This document shows positions 8,850 to 17,075 of a stretch of DNA of 64,000 nt, one piece after another. The notes below the pieces were generated by a model. The model was not told the origin of the DNA, made no database searches, and worked only from the letters and a program-made list of their open reading frames with translations. The DNA is taken from positions 62,001 to 126,000 of the forward strand of contig NZ_JAHXBF010000024.1 of assembly GCF_020103695.1 (NCBI RefSeq), read 5' to 3'. This DNA is from Hyalangium versicolor (lineage in GTDB: Bacteria > Myxococcota > Myxococcia > Myxococcales > Myxococcaceae). A program made the position numbers and the translations under genes. Within the stretch, counting starts at the first letter, position 1, and each line of letters opens with the position of its first letter.

Positions 8850-10781
8850 ATGGCGGAGACCTGGCAGCAACGCATCGAGCGACAGGCTCGAGAGATGGAT
8901 GCCGCGGTGCGTGCGGTGCTTCAGCGAGGGCTGGGCGACACGGAACTGCGAGAAGCCCTCGAGGAGCTGTCCTTCCGGCCCATGTTCCGGGAGTTCTTCT
9001 GGCTCTGGGGCCCGGCCATCTCCCGGCGCAACCGCATCCTGTTCCGACCGCTGATCCTCAACCACTTCTACCCGCTGTCGGTGAACGTGCACGGCAAGGG
9101 CTTCGATGCCTGGAAGAAGGGCGAGACAACCGAGCAGCTCAAGGCCTGGAAGGAGGAGGCCGACCGCCAGGACGACGTGGAGGTGTTCCGAAGGCTCTAC
9201 ACGTGGAGTCGCCCGGAGGGCCCCGGCGCGAAACAGGAGGAGCAGTGGCGCCAGGATCTCCTGGCGCGCGTTCGGGCCACCCAGAACCGGGCCGCCTTCA
9301 ACACCGCGCTCGCGAAGCTGGACATCGCCATCTACAGGCTCGACGAGCCCACCGCGCTGGCGCTGTACGAGCTGAACCCCACGAGCGCCCGCCCCTTCAT
9401 CCTCTCGCACCTGCCAACTCCCTGGGGCACTCCCAAGGAGAGGAACTCGCCGGATTACTACTGGCGCAAGCTCCTGGCGCGCACCCGAGAGGCGGGGGAT
9501 TCATCGTTCCATGCCGAGCTCCGCCGGCAGTTGACACCTCAGGACGTGTGGCGCACGGAGGTGCTCGAGTTGTGCAAGAGCGTGAAGGACGCCACGGCCC
9601 TGGACGCGGAGCTGGAGTCGCGGCACCTGCGCGGCCATATCCCCGAGCCCAACGTCACGGCTGACACCTTCCTCGAGCTGGCCGAGGCACGCGGCCGCGA
9701 TGTGCTGCCCTACATCATGCGGCACGCGCACTCCGTCTTCCCGCGTTGGAGCTTCTGGGGACGCCGCTCGGACACGAAGGGGCTCATGCGGCTGCTGGAG
9801 CTGGCTCACCGCAACCAGTGGCTCGAGCTCTGGTCCACGCTGCTGCGCATCAGCGCCTCCGCCGAAATCTGGAACGAGCAGCTCCGCAAGCTGGTCGCGG
9901 ATCGACTGAGCCCCGAGGAGGGCGTGCGCCACCGCCTGCTGCTGATGGCGGGCTCGGGCCGTGAGTGGCACATGCCGGGTGTCTCCTTCGCCCAGGTGCA
10001 GCCGCTCGATGACGCCACCGCCGTGGCCCTCTACGAGCGCTTCCCGGACCTGATGCGAGGCCCCTTCCGGATGCATGCCGCGTCCGCGTGGCAGCTGACC
10101 TATCCCCAGCTCACCAAGCAGGCGATTGCCCTCGGGGACGCACCGCTCATCGACTACCTGGCCAGCCGCATGGCGCTTCAAGCGGTGATGGCCCCCCATC
10201 AGCAGAAGCAGTGGGAGTCGAGCGTGAACGCACTCGCCCAGCACTACGAGGCGCTCTCGGAGGCGGATGGCACCTTCGCCCGGCGGGCGGCGAACGCCCT
10301 CTCGATGATGCCGGCCTACGCGGTCTGGAACTACGATCAACTGCTGAGGATCAACCGACTCGCGCGGCTACTCTTCGAGCGTTCCACGGACCTCTTCCTC
10401 GCGGACGAACACGTGGCGAGAGACCTGTTGGAGTCACCGCAAATCCATGTCCAGGTGCTCGCCCTGAAGGTGCTCGGCAGGAACGACGCCCGTGCCCGCA
10501 CGCTGGCGGTGAGGAATGTGGACCACCTGCAGGCCATGCTGCTGCGGCCATTGCACCGGCGCACGCGGCTGCTGGCCTTCGCGGCGCTGCGGAACGCGGC
10601 CCTGGAGGAGGAAACGGTGGCGCGGCGGCTGCTGGAGCGGATGAGGGATGCCCTCGCGCTGCCGGACAAGCGCTACCCGAAGGAGCACCTGATCGGACTG
10701 ATGGGGCAGGTGCTGCACCGCTGGCCCGCCCTGCGTGCCCCGGCGGAGCTTCCGCGCGTGTATGGGGAGGCCACGCCATGA
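8850..10781 (+). CDS. ARM/HEAT-like alpha-helical retron accessory protein
   Basis: The 643-residue product is almost entirely helical and lacks catalytic motifs, signal peptide and membrane segments. Degenerate helical repeats are visible throughout, most clearly near the C terminus (LLESPQIHVQVLALKVLGRND, then RRTRLLAFAALRNAAL), as in ARM/HEAT scaffolds. The stop overlaps the start of the SWIM-domain gene (ATGA at 10778), and that gene is followed by a retron ncRNA candidate and a reverse transcriptase, so it is the first gene of a four-part unit. From memory, ARM-like and winged-helix/SWIM proteins accompany Mx162-type retrons (type XIII in the retron classification). In this setting it is probably part of the effector or of the assembly that holds msDNA. 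No enzymatic function can be claimed. Confidence 0.7.
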   Translation: MAETWQQRIERQAREMDAAVRAVLQRGLGDTELREALEELSFRPMFREFFWLWGPAISRRNRILFRPLILNHFYPLSVNVHGKGFDAWKKGETTEQLKAWKEEADRQDDVEVFRRLYTWSRPEGPGAKQEEQWRQDLLARVRATQNRAAFNTALAKLDIAIYRLDEPTALALYELNPTSARPFILSHLPTPWGTPKERNSPDYYWRKLLARTREAGDSSFHAELRRQLTPQDVWRTEVLELCKSVKDATALDAELESRHLRGHIPEPNVTADTFLELAEARGRDVLPYIMRHAHSVFPRWSFWGRRSDTKGLMRLLELAHRNQWLELWSTLLRISASAEIWNEQLRKLVADRLSPEEGVRHRLLLMAGSGREWHMPGVSFAQVQPLDDATAVALYERFPDLMRGPFRMHAASAWQLTYPQLTKQAIALGDAPLIDYLASRMALQAVMAPHQQKQWESSVNALAQHYEALSEADGTFARRAANALSMMPAYAVWNYDQLLRINRLARLLFERSTDLFLADEHVARDLLESPQIHVQVLALKVLGRNDARARTLAVRNVDHLQAMLLRPLHRRTRLLAFAALRNAALEEETVARRLLERMRDALALPDKRYPKEHLIGLMGQVLHRWPALRAPAELPRVYGEATP

Positions 10782-12412
10782 CCTTGTTCGCCATCACCTA
10801 CGCGACGCCCAGCGTCTTCGAGTCCACGCGGGAGCGGGCGCTGCTGGGGCTCACCGTGGATCAGCACCGGCCCGTGCGCTTCCATGCACGGGTGAAGGAG
10901 CACCTGCTCTCACTGCGCCTGGCGCTCCAGGCACTGGGCTCGGTCGTCTGGAGCAATGACGAATGGTTCAGCGCGGATGAGCTCATGCCCTTCATCCTGG
11001 ATCCGGTCATCACCGTGCACCCGGATCGGGTCTTCTTCGAGGCCTTCAGCCAGGACCAGAGCACGTATGGCCTGGTGATCGCGGACCGGGCGCTCTTCGA
11101 GCCCGTGGGCGAGGTGCGGTGCGGCACCACCAACGTGGACTTCACCGCGTGGCTGTGGGCGGCGCTGGCGGAGATGCGCTCCAGCCGGGAGACCTTCTTC
11201 CGCATGGGCCCCGAGGGCTTCGAGGTGACGACCGCCGGTGCGGGAGGCCGCTTCGAGCAGAAGGTGGACATCCCGGATGACTGGGTGCGCGGCTTCCTCC
11301 AGCTCCAAGGAGCCATGGCCATGCCGGGGACACGGCTGTCGGTGCGGCCGGTGGACCTGCTGGCGGCACTGCGCTTCCTGCGCTTCACCAAGGCGAAGGT
11401 GTCGCCGCGCGCGCTGCGCTACGAGCTGGAGCCCGGACAAGACGCCGCGTTGGTGCTGGAGCCGTGGGAGGAGCGGATCCCCCTGCGCGGCGCCGAGCAC
11501 ACCTACGCGGAGAAGCGTACCTTCCGCACCTGGGGCCGAAGGCGGCTGCAACTGTTGGATCCGCTGCTGCCCTACGCGGATGGCGTGGACGTGTACCTCA
11601 AGGGCCGGGCGCTGCCCTCCTTCTATGCGGTGAAGCTGCCGGGAGTGACGTTCCTGCTCGGGCTGTCGGGGTGGACCTCCAACCGTTGGACGGGGACGAG
11701 CGGGTTCGATCTGCTGGTGCCACCGGCGAAGGGAGAGGACGTCACCCCTCGAGTGCTCGCGCTGCTGAGCGAGCGGTACGCGCTGAGCGTGGACGAGGCG
11801 AGCCGGCAACTGGGCCTGGACAAGCCGACGGTGTCCCAGGCGTTGGCCTCGCTGTGCGCCGCGGGCCGGGCCCTCTTCGATGTGGAGCGCCGTGAATTCC
11901 GCCACCGCGAGCTGTTCTCGAAGCCGGTGGACCTGGGGCGCCTGTACCCGCCGGACGCCAGGCGCGAGGAGGCGGAGTCGCTGGTGGCGAGAGGCCAGGT
12001 GCAGGTGCAGTCCTCCGCGCCCCGAGAGACACGGAAGAAGAAGCGGCTCAAAGGACCAGACGGCGTCCAGTATCGAGAGGTAGTGCTGCGAGACTGGATG
12101 GTGACGGGGACGGTGGGAGTTCAGTCGGATGTGGAGTTGGTGCTCAACGACGAGGACCGGCTCATCTTCGGCCGATGTGGCTGTGACTTCTTCCAGGAGA
12201 ACCTGCTGAACCAGGGCCCGTGCGCACACCTGCTCGCGCTGCTGACCGTCGCGAAGCCCCTGCGCAAGGATTTGTCCACGTCCCGGCCCGTGGACAAGGA
12301 GGAGCTGGCGGCCCCGGCGCCCCCTGGCTCCGGCAAGGACGCCCGGGAAGAAGATGAAGACGGCGAGGACGAAGCGCTTGACGGAGACGAAGGCGATGAC
12401 GATAACCGCTGA
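10778..12412 (+). CDS. Winged-helix and SWIM zinc-finger protein (WHSWIM-type retron accessory)
   Basis: The 544-residue protein has a large N-terminal region of unknown fold, a winged-helix DNA-binding segment at about 325-380 (SVDEASRQLGLDKPTVSQAL) and a SWIM zinc finger at about 465-485, CGCDFFQENLLNQGPCAH, which fits CxCx(12)CxH. The tail is strongly acidic. SWIM fingers bind nucleic acids or proteins in recombination and defence settings. It is coupled by ATGA to the ARM-like gene upstream, and only 168 bp separate its stop from the reverse transcriptase start; that gap holds the msr-msd candidate. The architecture matches the WHSWIM proteins associated with myxobacterial retrons, so I infer it to be the retron effector or msDNA-binding partner. 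Confidence 0.82.
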   Translation: MTLFAITYATPSVFESTRERALLGLTVDQHRPVRFHARVKEHLLSLRLALQALGSVVWSNDEWFSADELMPFILDPVITVHPDRVFFEAFSQDQSTYGLVIADRALFEPVGEVRCGTTNVDFTAWLWAALAEMRSSRETFFRMGPEGFEVTTAGAGGRFEQKVDIPDDWVRGFLQLQGAMAMPGTRLSVRPVDLLAALRFLRFTKAKVSPRALRYELEPGQDAALVLEPWEERIPLRGAEHTYAEKRTFRTWGRRRLQLLDPLLPYADGVDVYLKGRALPSFYAVKLPGVTFLLGLSGWTSNRWTGTSGFDLLVPPAKGEDVTPRVLALLSERYALSVDEASRQLGLDKPTVSQALASLCAAGRALFDVERREFRHRELFSKPVDLGRLYPPDARREEAESLVARGQVQVQSSAPRETRKKKRLKGPDGVQYREVVLRDWMVTGTVGVQSDVELVLNDEDRLIFGRCGCDFFQENLLNQGPCAHLLALLTVAKPLRKDLSTSRPVDKEELAAPAPPGSGKDAREEDEDGEDEALDGDEGDDDNR

Positions 12413-12413
12413 C

Positions 12414-12577
12414 GCTCCCGAGGGGGACCTGGCCTCGCAGACGAGCCGTTTGTGCCGCGGTGTTTCGCCGCGGCGGCATCTTGTCCCCATCACATCGCCG
12501 CGGGCCCAGCGTACGGAACGCAGGGCTCCACGAGTCCAGGGCCTCGCAAGTCGTCCAGTCCCGGTCCCCTTCGGAGC
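12414..12577 (+). ncRNA. Retron msr-msd non-coding RNA candidate
   Basis: Between the SWIM gene and the RT gene, imperfect inverted repeats bound a structured stretch: a1 at 12414-12432 (GCTCCCGAGGGGGACCTGG) and a2 at 12561-12577 (CCGGTCCCCTTCGGAGC). They pair over about 15 bases with one mismatch and two bulges. Inside are a 9-bp hairpin with a UUU loop at 12454-12474 (one G-U pair), the classic msr stem-loop form, and a second hairpin at 12502-12528 with an A-A mismatch and loop ACGGA, a likely msd stem. The span is too short for a 162-nt msDNA and fits a product nearer the known Mx65 size. A 9-base direct repeat GGCCTCGCA lies at 12431 and 12540. The branching G cannot be fixed from sequence alone. 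Confidence 0.65.
12454..12474 (+). repeat. msr-type stem-loop with UUU loop
   Basis: GCCGCGGTG and CGCCGCGGC pair over nine positions (one G-U) around a three-base TTT loop. Short G/C stems capped by UUU are a recurring feature of retron msr RNAs, where the reverse transcriptase recognises them. Its position just after a1 supports the msr assignment. Confidence 0.65.
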
Positions 12578-12580
12578 ACC

Positions 12581-13903
12581 ATGAGCTTCTTCTCCACGCT
12601 GCGCGCATGGATGGGTTCCCTGTTCGGCGAGAAGCCTGTCACCCGCGAGGTGACACGCCTGTCCTCCGAGCCTGAGACTCCCTCCGCCAAACAGGGCCCC
12701 ACCAAGACGGTCCTCGGCCGGGCGAAGGACACCGTCGTCGAGAAGGTGGTGATGACAGGGCCGCTGAAGGAGAAGCACCGGAGGCTCCTGAAGCGGGATG
12801 CCCGGCTGCTGCCCAAGCCGTCACGGAAGCGTCGTTGGGAGAAGCGCGAGAAGGTGATGTCGCAGGCCGAGGCCCGGCGGCTGTTCGCGGGCACGCTGCG
12901 CACGCGCAACCGGAACCATCGGGATCTGCTCCCGGACGAAGAGCAGCTCGTACGCTACGGGTTGCCGGTGTGGCGGACGGAGGAGGACGTGGCCCAGGCG
13001 CTCGGGCTCACGGTGCGGCGGCTGCGGCACTTCTCCATCCACCGGGAGCGCGATCCGGTGAGTCACTACATCACCTTCGCGGTGCCGAAGCGCTCGGGGG
13101 GGCAGCGGCTCATCCATGCGCCGAAGTCGGGGCTGAAGGCGGTGCAGCGCAAGCTGCTGTCGCTCCTGGTGGAGAAGCTGCCGGTGAGCCCACACGCGCA
13201 CGGCTTCGTGAAGGGGCGCTCGGTGCGTACGGGGGCGGAGGGGCATGTGGGGAAGGCGGTGGTGCTGCGCCTGGACCTGAAGGACTTCTTCCCGACGGTG
13301 ACCTACGCGCGAGTGCGCGGGCTGTTCATCGCGCTGGGCTACGGCTTTCCGGTGGCGGCGACGCTGGCGGTGCTGATGACGGAGTCCGAGCGCCAACCGG
13401 TGGAAGCGGAGGGCAAGGTGTACTTCGTACCGGTGGGCCCGCGCGTCTGCGTGCAGGGCGCTCCGACGAGCCCGGCGCTGTGCAACGCCGTGGTGCTGAA
13501 GCTGGATCGCCGGCTGGCGGGACTGGCCCGCAAGCATGGCTTCACCTACTCGCGCTACGCGGATGACCTGAGCTTCTCCGGCCCAAGCGAGGAGACCGCG
13601 GAGAGGCTGCGCGCACTGGCGAAGAAGATCATCGAGGAGGAAGGCTTCCAGGTGAACGCCGCGAAGACACGGCTGCAGCGCCGGGGCGGCAGGCAGACGG
13701 TGACGGGCGTCACGGTCAACCAGGTGCTCGGCCTGTCCCGCAAAGAGCGGCGGAAGCTGCGAGCGATGATCCACCAGGAGACCTCACGCCCCGCGGATGC
13801 GGAGCGCTCGGCGCGCATCGACGGCAAGCTGGCCTACCTGTCCATGCTGAACCCGCAGCAGGCCGAAGCGCTCCGGACGCGCCGCAAGGGGCGCACCTCC
13901 TGA
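12581..13903 (+). CDS. Retron-type reverse transcriptase
   Basis: The 440-residue protein has an N-terminal extension of about 140 residues and then a retron RT core. Visible are FAVPKRSGGQRLIHAP (about 165-180), GFVKGRSVRTGAEGH (about 208-222, with GAEGH in place of the retron NAxxH), RLDLKDFFPTV (about 228), GAPTSPALCN (about 300), the catalytic YADD at about 325-328, and the retron VTG motif in RQTVTGVTVN (about 375). It makes msDNA from the msr-msd transcript encoded just upstream. I chose ATG 12581, five bases after GGAG; the longer frame from GTG 12452 would run through the ncRNA. From memory, RT-Mx162 has 485 residues and RT-Mx65 has 427, so length and N-terminal extension fit this myxobacterial group. 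Confidence 0.95.
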   Translation: MSFFSTLRAWMGSLFGEKPVTREVTRLSSEPETPSAKQGPTKTVLGRAKDTVVEKVVMTGPLKEKHRRLLKRDARLLPKPSRKRRWEKREKVMSQAEARRLFAGTLRTRNRNHRDLLPDEEQLVRYGLPVWRTEEDVAQALGLTVRRLRHFSIHRERDPVSHYITFAVPKRSGGQRLIHAPKSGLKAVQRKLLSLLVEKLPVSPHAHGFVKGRSVRTGAEGHVGKAVVLRLDLKDFFPTVTYARVRGLFIALGYGFPVAATLAVLMTESERQPVEAEGKVYFVPVGPRVCVQGAPTSPALCNAVVLKLDRRLAGLARKHGFTYSRYADDLSFSGPSEETAERLRALAKKIIEEEGFQVNAAKTRLQRRGGRQTVTGVTVNQVLGLSRKERRKLRAMIHQETSRPADAERSARIDGKLAYLSMLNPQQAEALRTRRKGRTS

Positions 13904-13926
13904 GCCACTCCCCGGCGTGAACCGGC

Positions 13927-15222
13927 TCAGATCCTCGGAGCGCGCACCATGAGCACGGGCCGGTCGCAGCGCGCCATGACTTCCTGCGCCACCGAGCCCA
14001 TCACGGCCCGCATCATCCCCGTGCGCCCATGGGTGGCCATGCAGATAACGTCCGCGCTGTAGCGCTCGGCGGCCTGGGTGATGACGCCCGCCACGTCGTG
14101 GCCGACGCCCACCTCGATCTCCACCTTGCGCCCGCCCTGGGTCGCCGCGCGGGGCACCCGCTGCTCCAGCTGCAACCTCAGCGCGTTCATCTGCTCCGGC
14201 GACGTCTGCGGCGGAGTGACGTGCAACAGATGCACCGTTCCTCCCGGAGGCGTCATCGAGCAGGCATAGGCGACCGCGCGGTCCCCCAGCTCGGAGAAGT
14301 CCGTCGTCACCAGCACCGTGCGCACCTGCGGCAGGTCCGCCTCCACGCCCTGCACCGCCGCCCGAGCCGGCACGCACACCACCGACATCTTCGCCAGCCG
14401 CAGCGCGTGGTGCGACACACTCCAGAGCTTGCCCAGCGCACGCCGTTGGTTGGTACCCACCACCAGCAGATCCACCTTCTCCTCGGCCGCCAGGGAGACG
14501 AGATGGTCCGCGATGCGGCCCATGCCCACCTCCACCCGAACTCGCACGGGGTTGCCGCTCTCCGCCAGAGGCTCGACGATCGCCGCCGCCTCCTTCTCGA
14601 GCGCCTGACGCAGCTCCGGAGTCACCTCTCCAAAGCCCAACGGGCGCTCCAGCCCCAACCGCACGGCCTCCTCCTGAGCCCAGAAGACGCGGCCGCCCAC
14701 CACATCCACGGGCCCCAGCCTGCGCAGCCCCTTCACCCAGTTGCGCGCCGCCTCGCACGGCAGCGAGCGATCCACGCCCAGCATCACCCGAAGCGGCCGC
14801 TCCCCTCTCACCCACGGTGCCAGCGCCTGCACATCCCGGGCGATGAGCAAGGGCACCTCGAGCGACTGCGCCAGCCGATCCACCGTGCCGCCCAGCCCCA
14901 GGAACGGGGTCTCGTGGCTCGGCGCGGCCGTCACCACCAACCGGGCGGCCTGCTTCGTGGCGAACTCCTGGATCGCCGATGCGGGCTCTCCGGTCAGCAG
15001 CGTGCGCTGGACCTGGGTGCCCTGCTTCTCCAGCCGCTTCGCCTCGTCATTGAGCGCCGCCTCGGCCGCCTCCATCAGAGGCTTGCCGAAGGCCCTCGCG
15101 GAGTCCGCAGGCAACACATGGACGAGCCATAGCGGCTCACCCGCCTTGCGGGCAATGAGGGCCGCCGCATCACAGGCGGCCTGGGCGGAATCGGAGAAGT
15201 TGGTGGCGCAGACAACGGACAT
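13927..15222 (-). CDS. Triple universal stress protein (UspA repeats)
   Basis: The 431-residue protein holds three Usp-like alpha/beta domains at about 1-130, 138-285 and 295-431, against one or two in most family members. The third has the nucleotide-binding signature MATHGRTGMMRAVMGS, which matches the GxxGx9G(S/T) loop apart from the first Gly. The second has VGTNQRRALGKLWSVS, a poor version, and the first has lost the loop, so only the last domain is likely to bind ATP. Usp proteins act in the cytoplasm under starvation, redox or hypoxic stress. The gene lies 60 bp after the D-lactate-dehydrogenase-like gene on the same strand and is probably co-transcribed with it. A separate single-domain Usp lies at 21416. 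Confidence 0.88.
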   Translation of the reverse strand: MSVVCATNFSDSAQAACDAAALIARKAGEPLWLVHVLPADSARAFGKPLMEAAEAALNDEAKRLEKQGTQVQRTLLTGEPASAIQEFATKQAARLVVTAAPSHETPFLGLGGTVDRLAQSLEVPLLIARDVQALAPWVRGERPLRVMLGVDRSLPCEAARNWVKGLRRLGPVDVVGGRVFWAQEEAVRLGLERPLGFGEVTPELRQALEKEAAAIVEPLAESGNPVRVRVEVGMGRIADHLVSLAAEEKVDLLVVGTNQRRALGKLWSVSHHALRLAKMSVVCVPARAAVQGVEADLPQVRTVLVTTDFSELGDRAVAYACSMTPPGGTVHLLHVTPPQTSPEQMNALRLQLEQRVPRAATQGGRKVEIEVGVGHDVAGVITQAAERYSADVICMATHGRTGMMRAVMGSVAQEVMARCDRPVLMVRAPRI

Positions 15223-15282
15223 GGGGCCTCCACGAGAGCGAGCGTGTCCTCTTCTACTCCGTTCACACCATGTGCCGGAACA

Positions 15283-16305
15283 CTATCGGACAGGAGGGCG
15301 CAGGACCTGTTCGGCCTTCACCTCATGGACGAGCGGCGCGCCTCGCTCGAAGGCCTGAACGCTGGACAGCGTGGTGTCGGCGATATTCCCCAGGGCCTCG
15401 CGGGTGAGGAAGGCCTGGTGCGAGGTGACGAGCACATTGGGGAAGGTGAGCAGCCGCGCCAGCACGTCGTCCTGGAGCACCTTGCCGCTAAAGTCCTGGA
15501 AGAAGACGCCCTCCTCCTCTTCATAGACGTCCAGCCCGGCCGCGCCGATGTGGCCGCTCTTGAGCGCGCCGATGAGCGCACGGCTGTCGATGAGCGCACC
15601 TCGGCCGGTGTTGATGAGCATCACCCCGGGCTTCATCTTCTCCAGCGCCGTGGCATCGATCAGATGGTGCGTTCCAGGCGTCAGCGGCACATGCAGCGTG
15701 AGGATGTCCGCCTCGCGGTAGATCGTCTCCAGCGTGACGTAGCGCGCCCCCAGCTCACGCTCCAGCGTGGCATCCGGCGCCACGTCGAAGCACAGCAACC
15801 GGCACCCGAAGCCATGGAAGATGCGCGCCGCGGCCTGACCGATGCGTCCCGTGCCCACCACCCCCACCGTCTTCCCGTGCAGGTCGAAGCCCACCAACCC
15901 ATCGAGGGAAAAGTTCCAGTCGCGCACCCGCGCATAGGCCTGGTGGATGCGGCGGTTGAGCGCCAGCACGAGCGCCACGGCATGCTCGGCCACCGCGTAG
16001 GGAGAGTACTCGGGGACGCGGACCACTTTGATCCCCAGCCGTCCGGCGGTCACGAGGTCCACGTGGTTGTACCCAGCCGAGCGAAGCGCCACGAGCCGGG
16101 TGCCCCCGGCATGCAGCGCCTCCAGCGCCGCCGCGTCTACCTTGTCATTGACGAACGAGCACACCCCCGTGAAGCCCTGCGCCAATTGAGCCGTCTGCGC
16201 CGTCAGCCGCGGCTCGAAGAAGACGAGCGTGTGGCCGTAGCGGGCATTCGCCGCCTCCATGGCCTCTCGATCGAATCGGTGTGTATCGAAGACTGCCAGC
16301 CGCAT
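15283..16305 (-). CDS. ldhA: D-2-hydroxyacid dehydrogenase, D-lactate dehydrogenase type
   Basis: The 340-residue protein is an NAD-dependent D-isomer 2-hydroxyacid dehydrogenase. The nucleotide-binding GTGRIG is at 151-156. The catalytic Arg235 (NTGRGALID), Glu264 (VYEEEE) and His296 (TSHQAF) are present and fall at the same residue numbers as in characterised lactobacillar D-lactate dehydrogenase. VGFDLHGKTVGVVG also fits the LdhA subgroup. It would reduce pyruvate to D-lactate and regenerate NAD+ when respiration is limited. ATG 16305 is preceded by GAGGAGG, which settles the start. Divergent from the thioredoxin gene and followed by a Usp gene, it belongs to a redox-stress cluster. Substrate specificity is inferred. 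Confidence 0.9.
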   Translation of the reverse strand: MRLAVFDTHRFDREAMEAANARYGHTLVFFEPRLTAQTAQLAQGFTGVCSFVNDKVDAAALEALHAGGTRLVALRSAGYNHVDLVTAGRLGIKVVRVPEYSPYAVAEHAVALVLALNRRIHQAYARVRDWNFSLDGLVGFDLHGKTVGVVGTGRIGQAAARIFHGFGCRLLCFDVAPDATLERELGARYVTLETIYREADILTLHVPLTPGTHHLIDATALEKMKPGVMLINTGRGALIDSRALIGALKSGHIGAAGLDVYEEEEGVFFQDFSGKVLQDDVLARLLTFPNVLVTSHQAFLTREALGNIADTTLSSVQAFERGAPLVHEVKAEQVLRPPVR

Positions 16306-16432
16306 GTAACCTCCTCTCGTGTCCCCAAGCAGGAAACATTCCTGGAACCCACTTCCTCGGTTACCAGGCAGGCTCCCACGGTCGGCCGGTCCCCGAGCGC
16401 GCAAATGCTGCGTGGGCTCGGTTTCTGGCGCA

Positions 16433-16445
16433 ATGACTGCGTCAT
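16433..16445. promoter_or_regulatory. Short palindrome in divergent ldhA-like/trxC promoter region
   Basis: ATGAC-TGC-GTCAT is a perfect 5-bp inverted repeat about 110 bp from the thioredoxin start and 128 bp from the dehydrogenase start, in the only intergenic space between the two divergent genes. It is a reasonable operator candidate for shared control but could be chance. Confidence 0.3.
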
Positions 16446-16554
16446 CTTCTTTGAATCCGAAGGGTTGAGCCTGTCAGGCCGATCGCACTCGGCCGGGGAG
16501 ACGAGCGTCTTGGACTCGCCGCTTTATCTTCAAGAGAGGCGCGGAGGTCTCCTC

Positions 16555-17001
16555 ATGTTTCGGTGTCCATCCTGTGGTGCATTCAATCGTGTCCCCCAGC
16601 CCGCTCCCACCGGGAGCCCGGCTTGTGGCCGCTGCCACGGCGGACTCGATGTCTCGGGCCGGCCACAAGAAGTGAATGGGGAAGGGCTCGCGCGGGCCGT
16701 GGCGGCTTCTCCACTGCCTGTGCTGGTGGATCTCTGGGCACCCTGGTGTGGACCGTGCCGCACCGCCGCACCGGTGCTGGAGGCGGTGGGCCGGGCCCAG
16801 GCTGGTCGGCTCGTCGTGCTGAAGCTGAACACGGACGAGAACCCGGAGGCGGCCTCATCGCTGGGCGTGCGGGGCATTCCTACCTTTGTCCTCTATGCGC
16901 GAGGCCGCGAGGTGGCGCGCCGCAGTGGCGCCATGCCGCACGCGGAGTTCGAGCGCTGGGTCCTGGAGGCGCAGGGAGGATCGGCCAACGCCCGCGTGTA
17001 G
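16555..17001 (+). CDS. trxC: Thioredoxin with N-terminal zinc ribbon (thioredoxin 2 type)
   Basis: The 148-residue protein has an N-terminal zinc ribbon with Cys4, Cys7, Cys24 and Cys27, followed by a thioredoxin fold whose active site is WCGPC at 64-68. The cis-proline loop is visible as GIPTFVLY. This layout is that of TrxC (thioredoxin 2), a cytoplasmic disulfide reductase tied to oxidative stress. ATG 16555 follows GGAGGTC. The nicotinate phosphoribosyltransferase gene lies 74 bp downstream on the same strand, so the two may be co-transcribed. The divergent neighbour is a D-lactate-dehydrogenase-like gene, consistent with a redox-responsive locus. Confidence 0.92.
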   Translation: MFRCPSCGAFNRVPQPAPTGSPACGRCHGGLDVSGRPQEVNGEGLARAVAASPLPVLVDLWAPWCGPCRTAAPVLEAVGRAQAGRLVVLKLNTDENPEAASSLGVRGIPTFVLYARGREVARRSGAMPHAEFERWVLEAQGGSANARV

Positions 17002-17075
17002 AGGAGAGTGGTGGAGCGGCGCAGGCGCGGGGAGGCGCCTCGTCCAGGTGAGAACCGAGGCGGGAAGGAGAAGTC

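Noticed and set aside
12452..12580. N-terminal extension of the reverse transcriptase from GTG 12452
   Set aside because: It would read through the msr hairpin and a2 repeat, and ATG 12581 has a ribosome-binding site and starts at the homologous part.
16425..16439. Possible sigma54 -24/-12 element (GG-N10-GC) before trxC
   Set aside because: Spacing fits, but the flanking bases match the consensus poorly and the pattern is common in GC-rich DNA.
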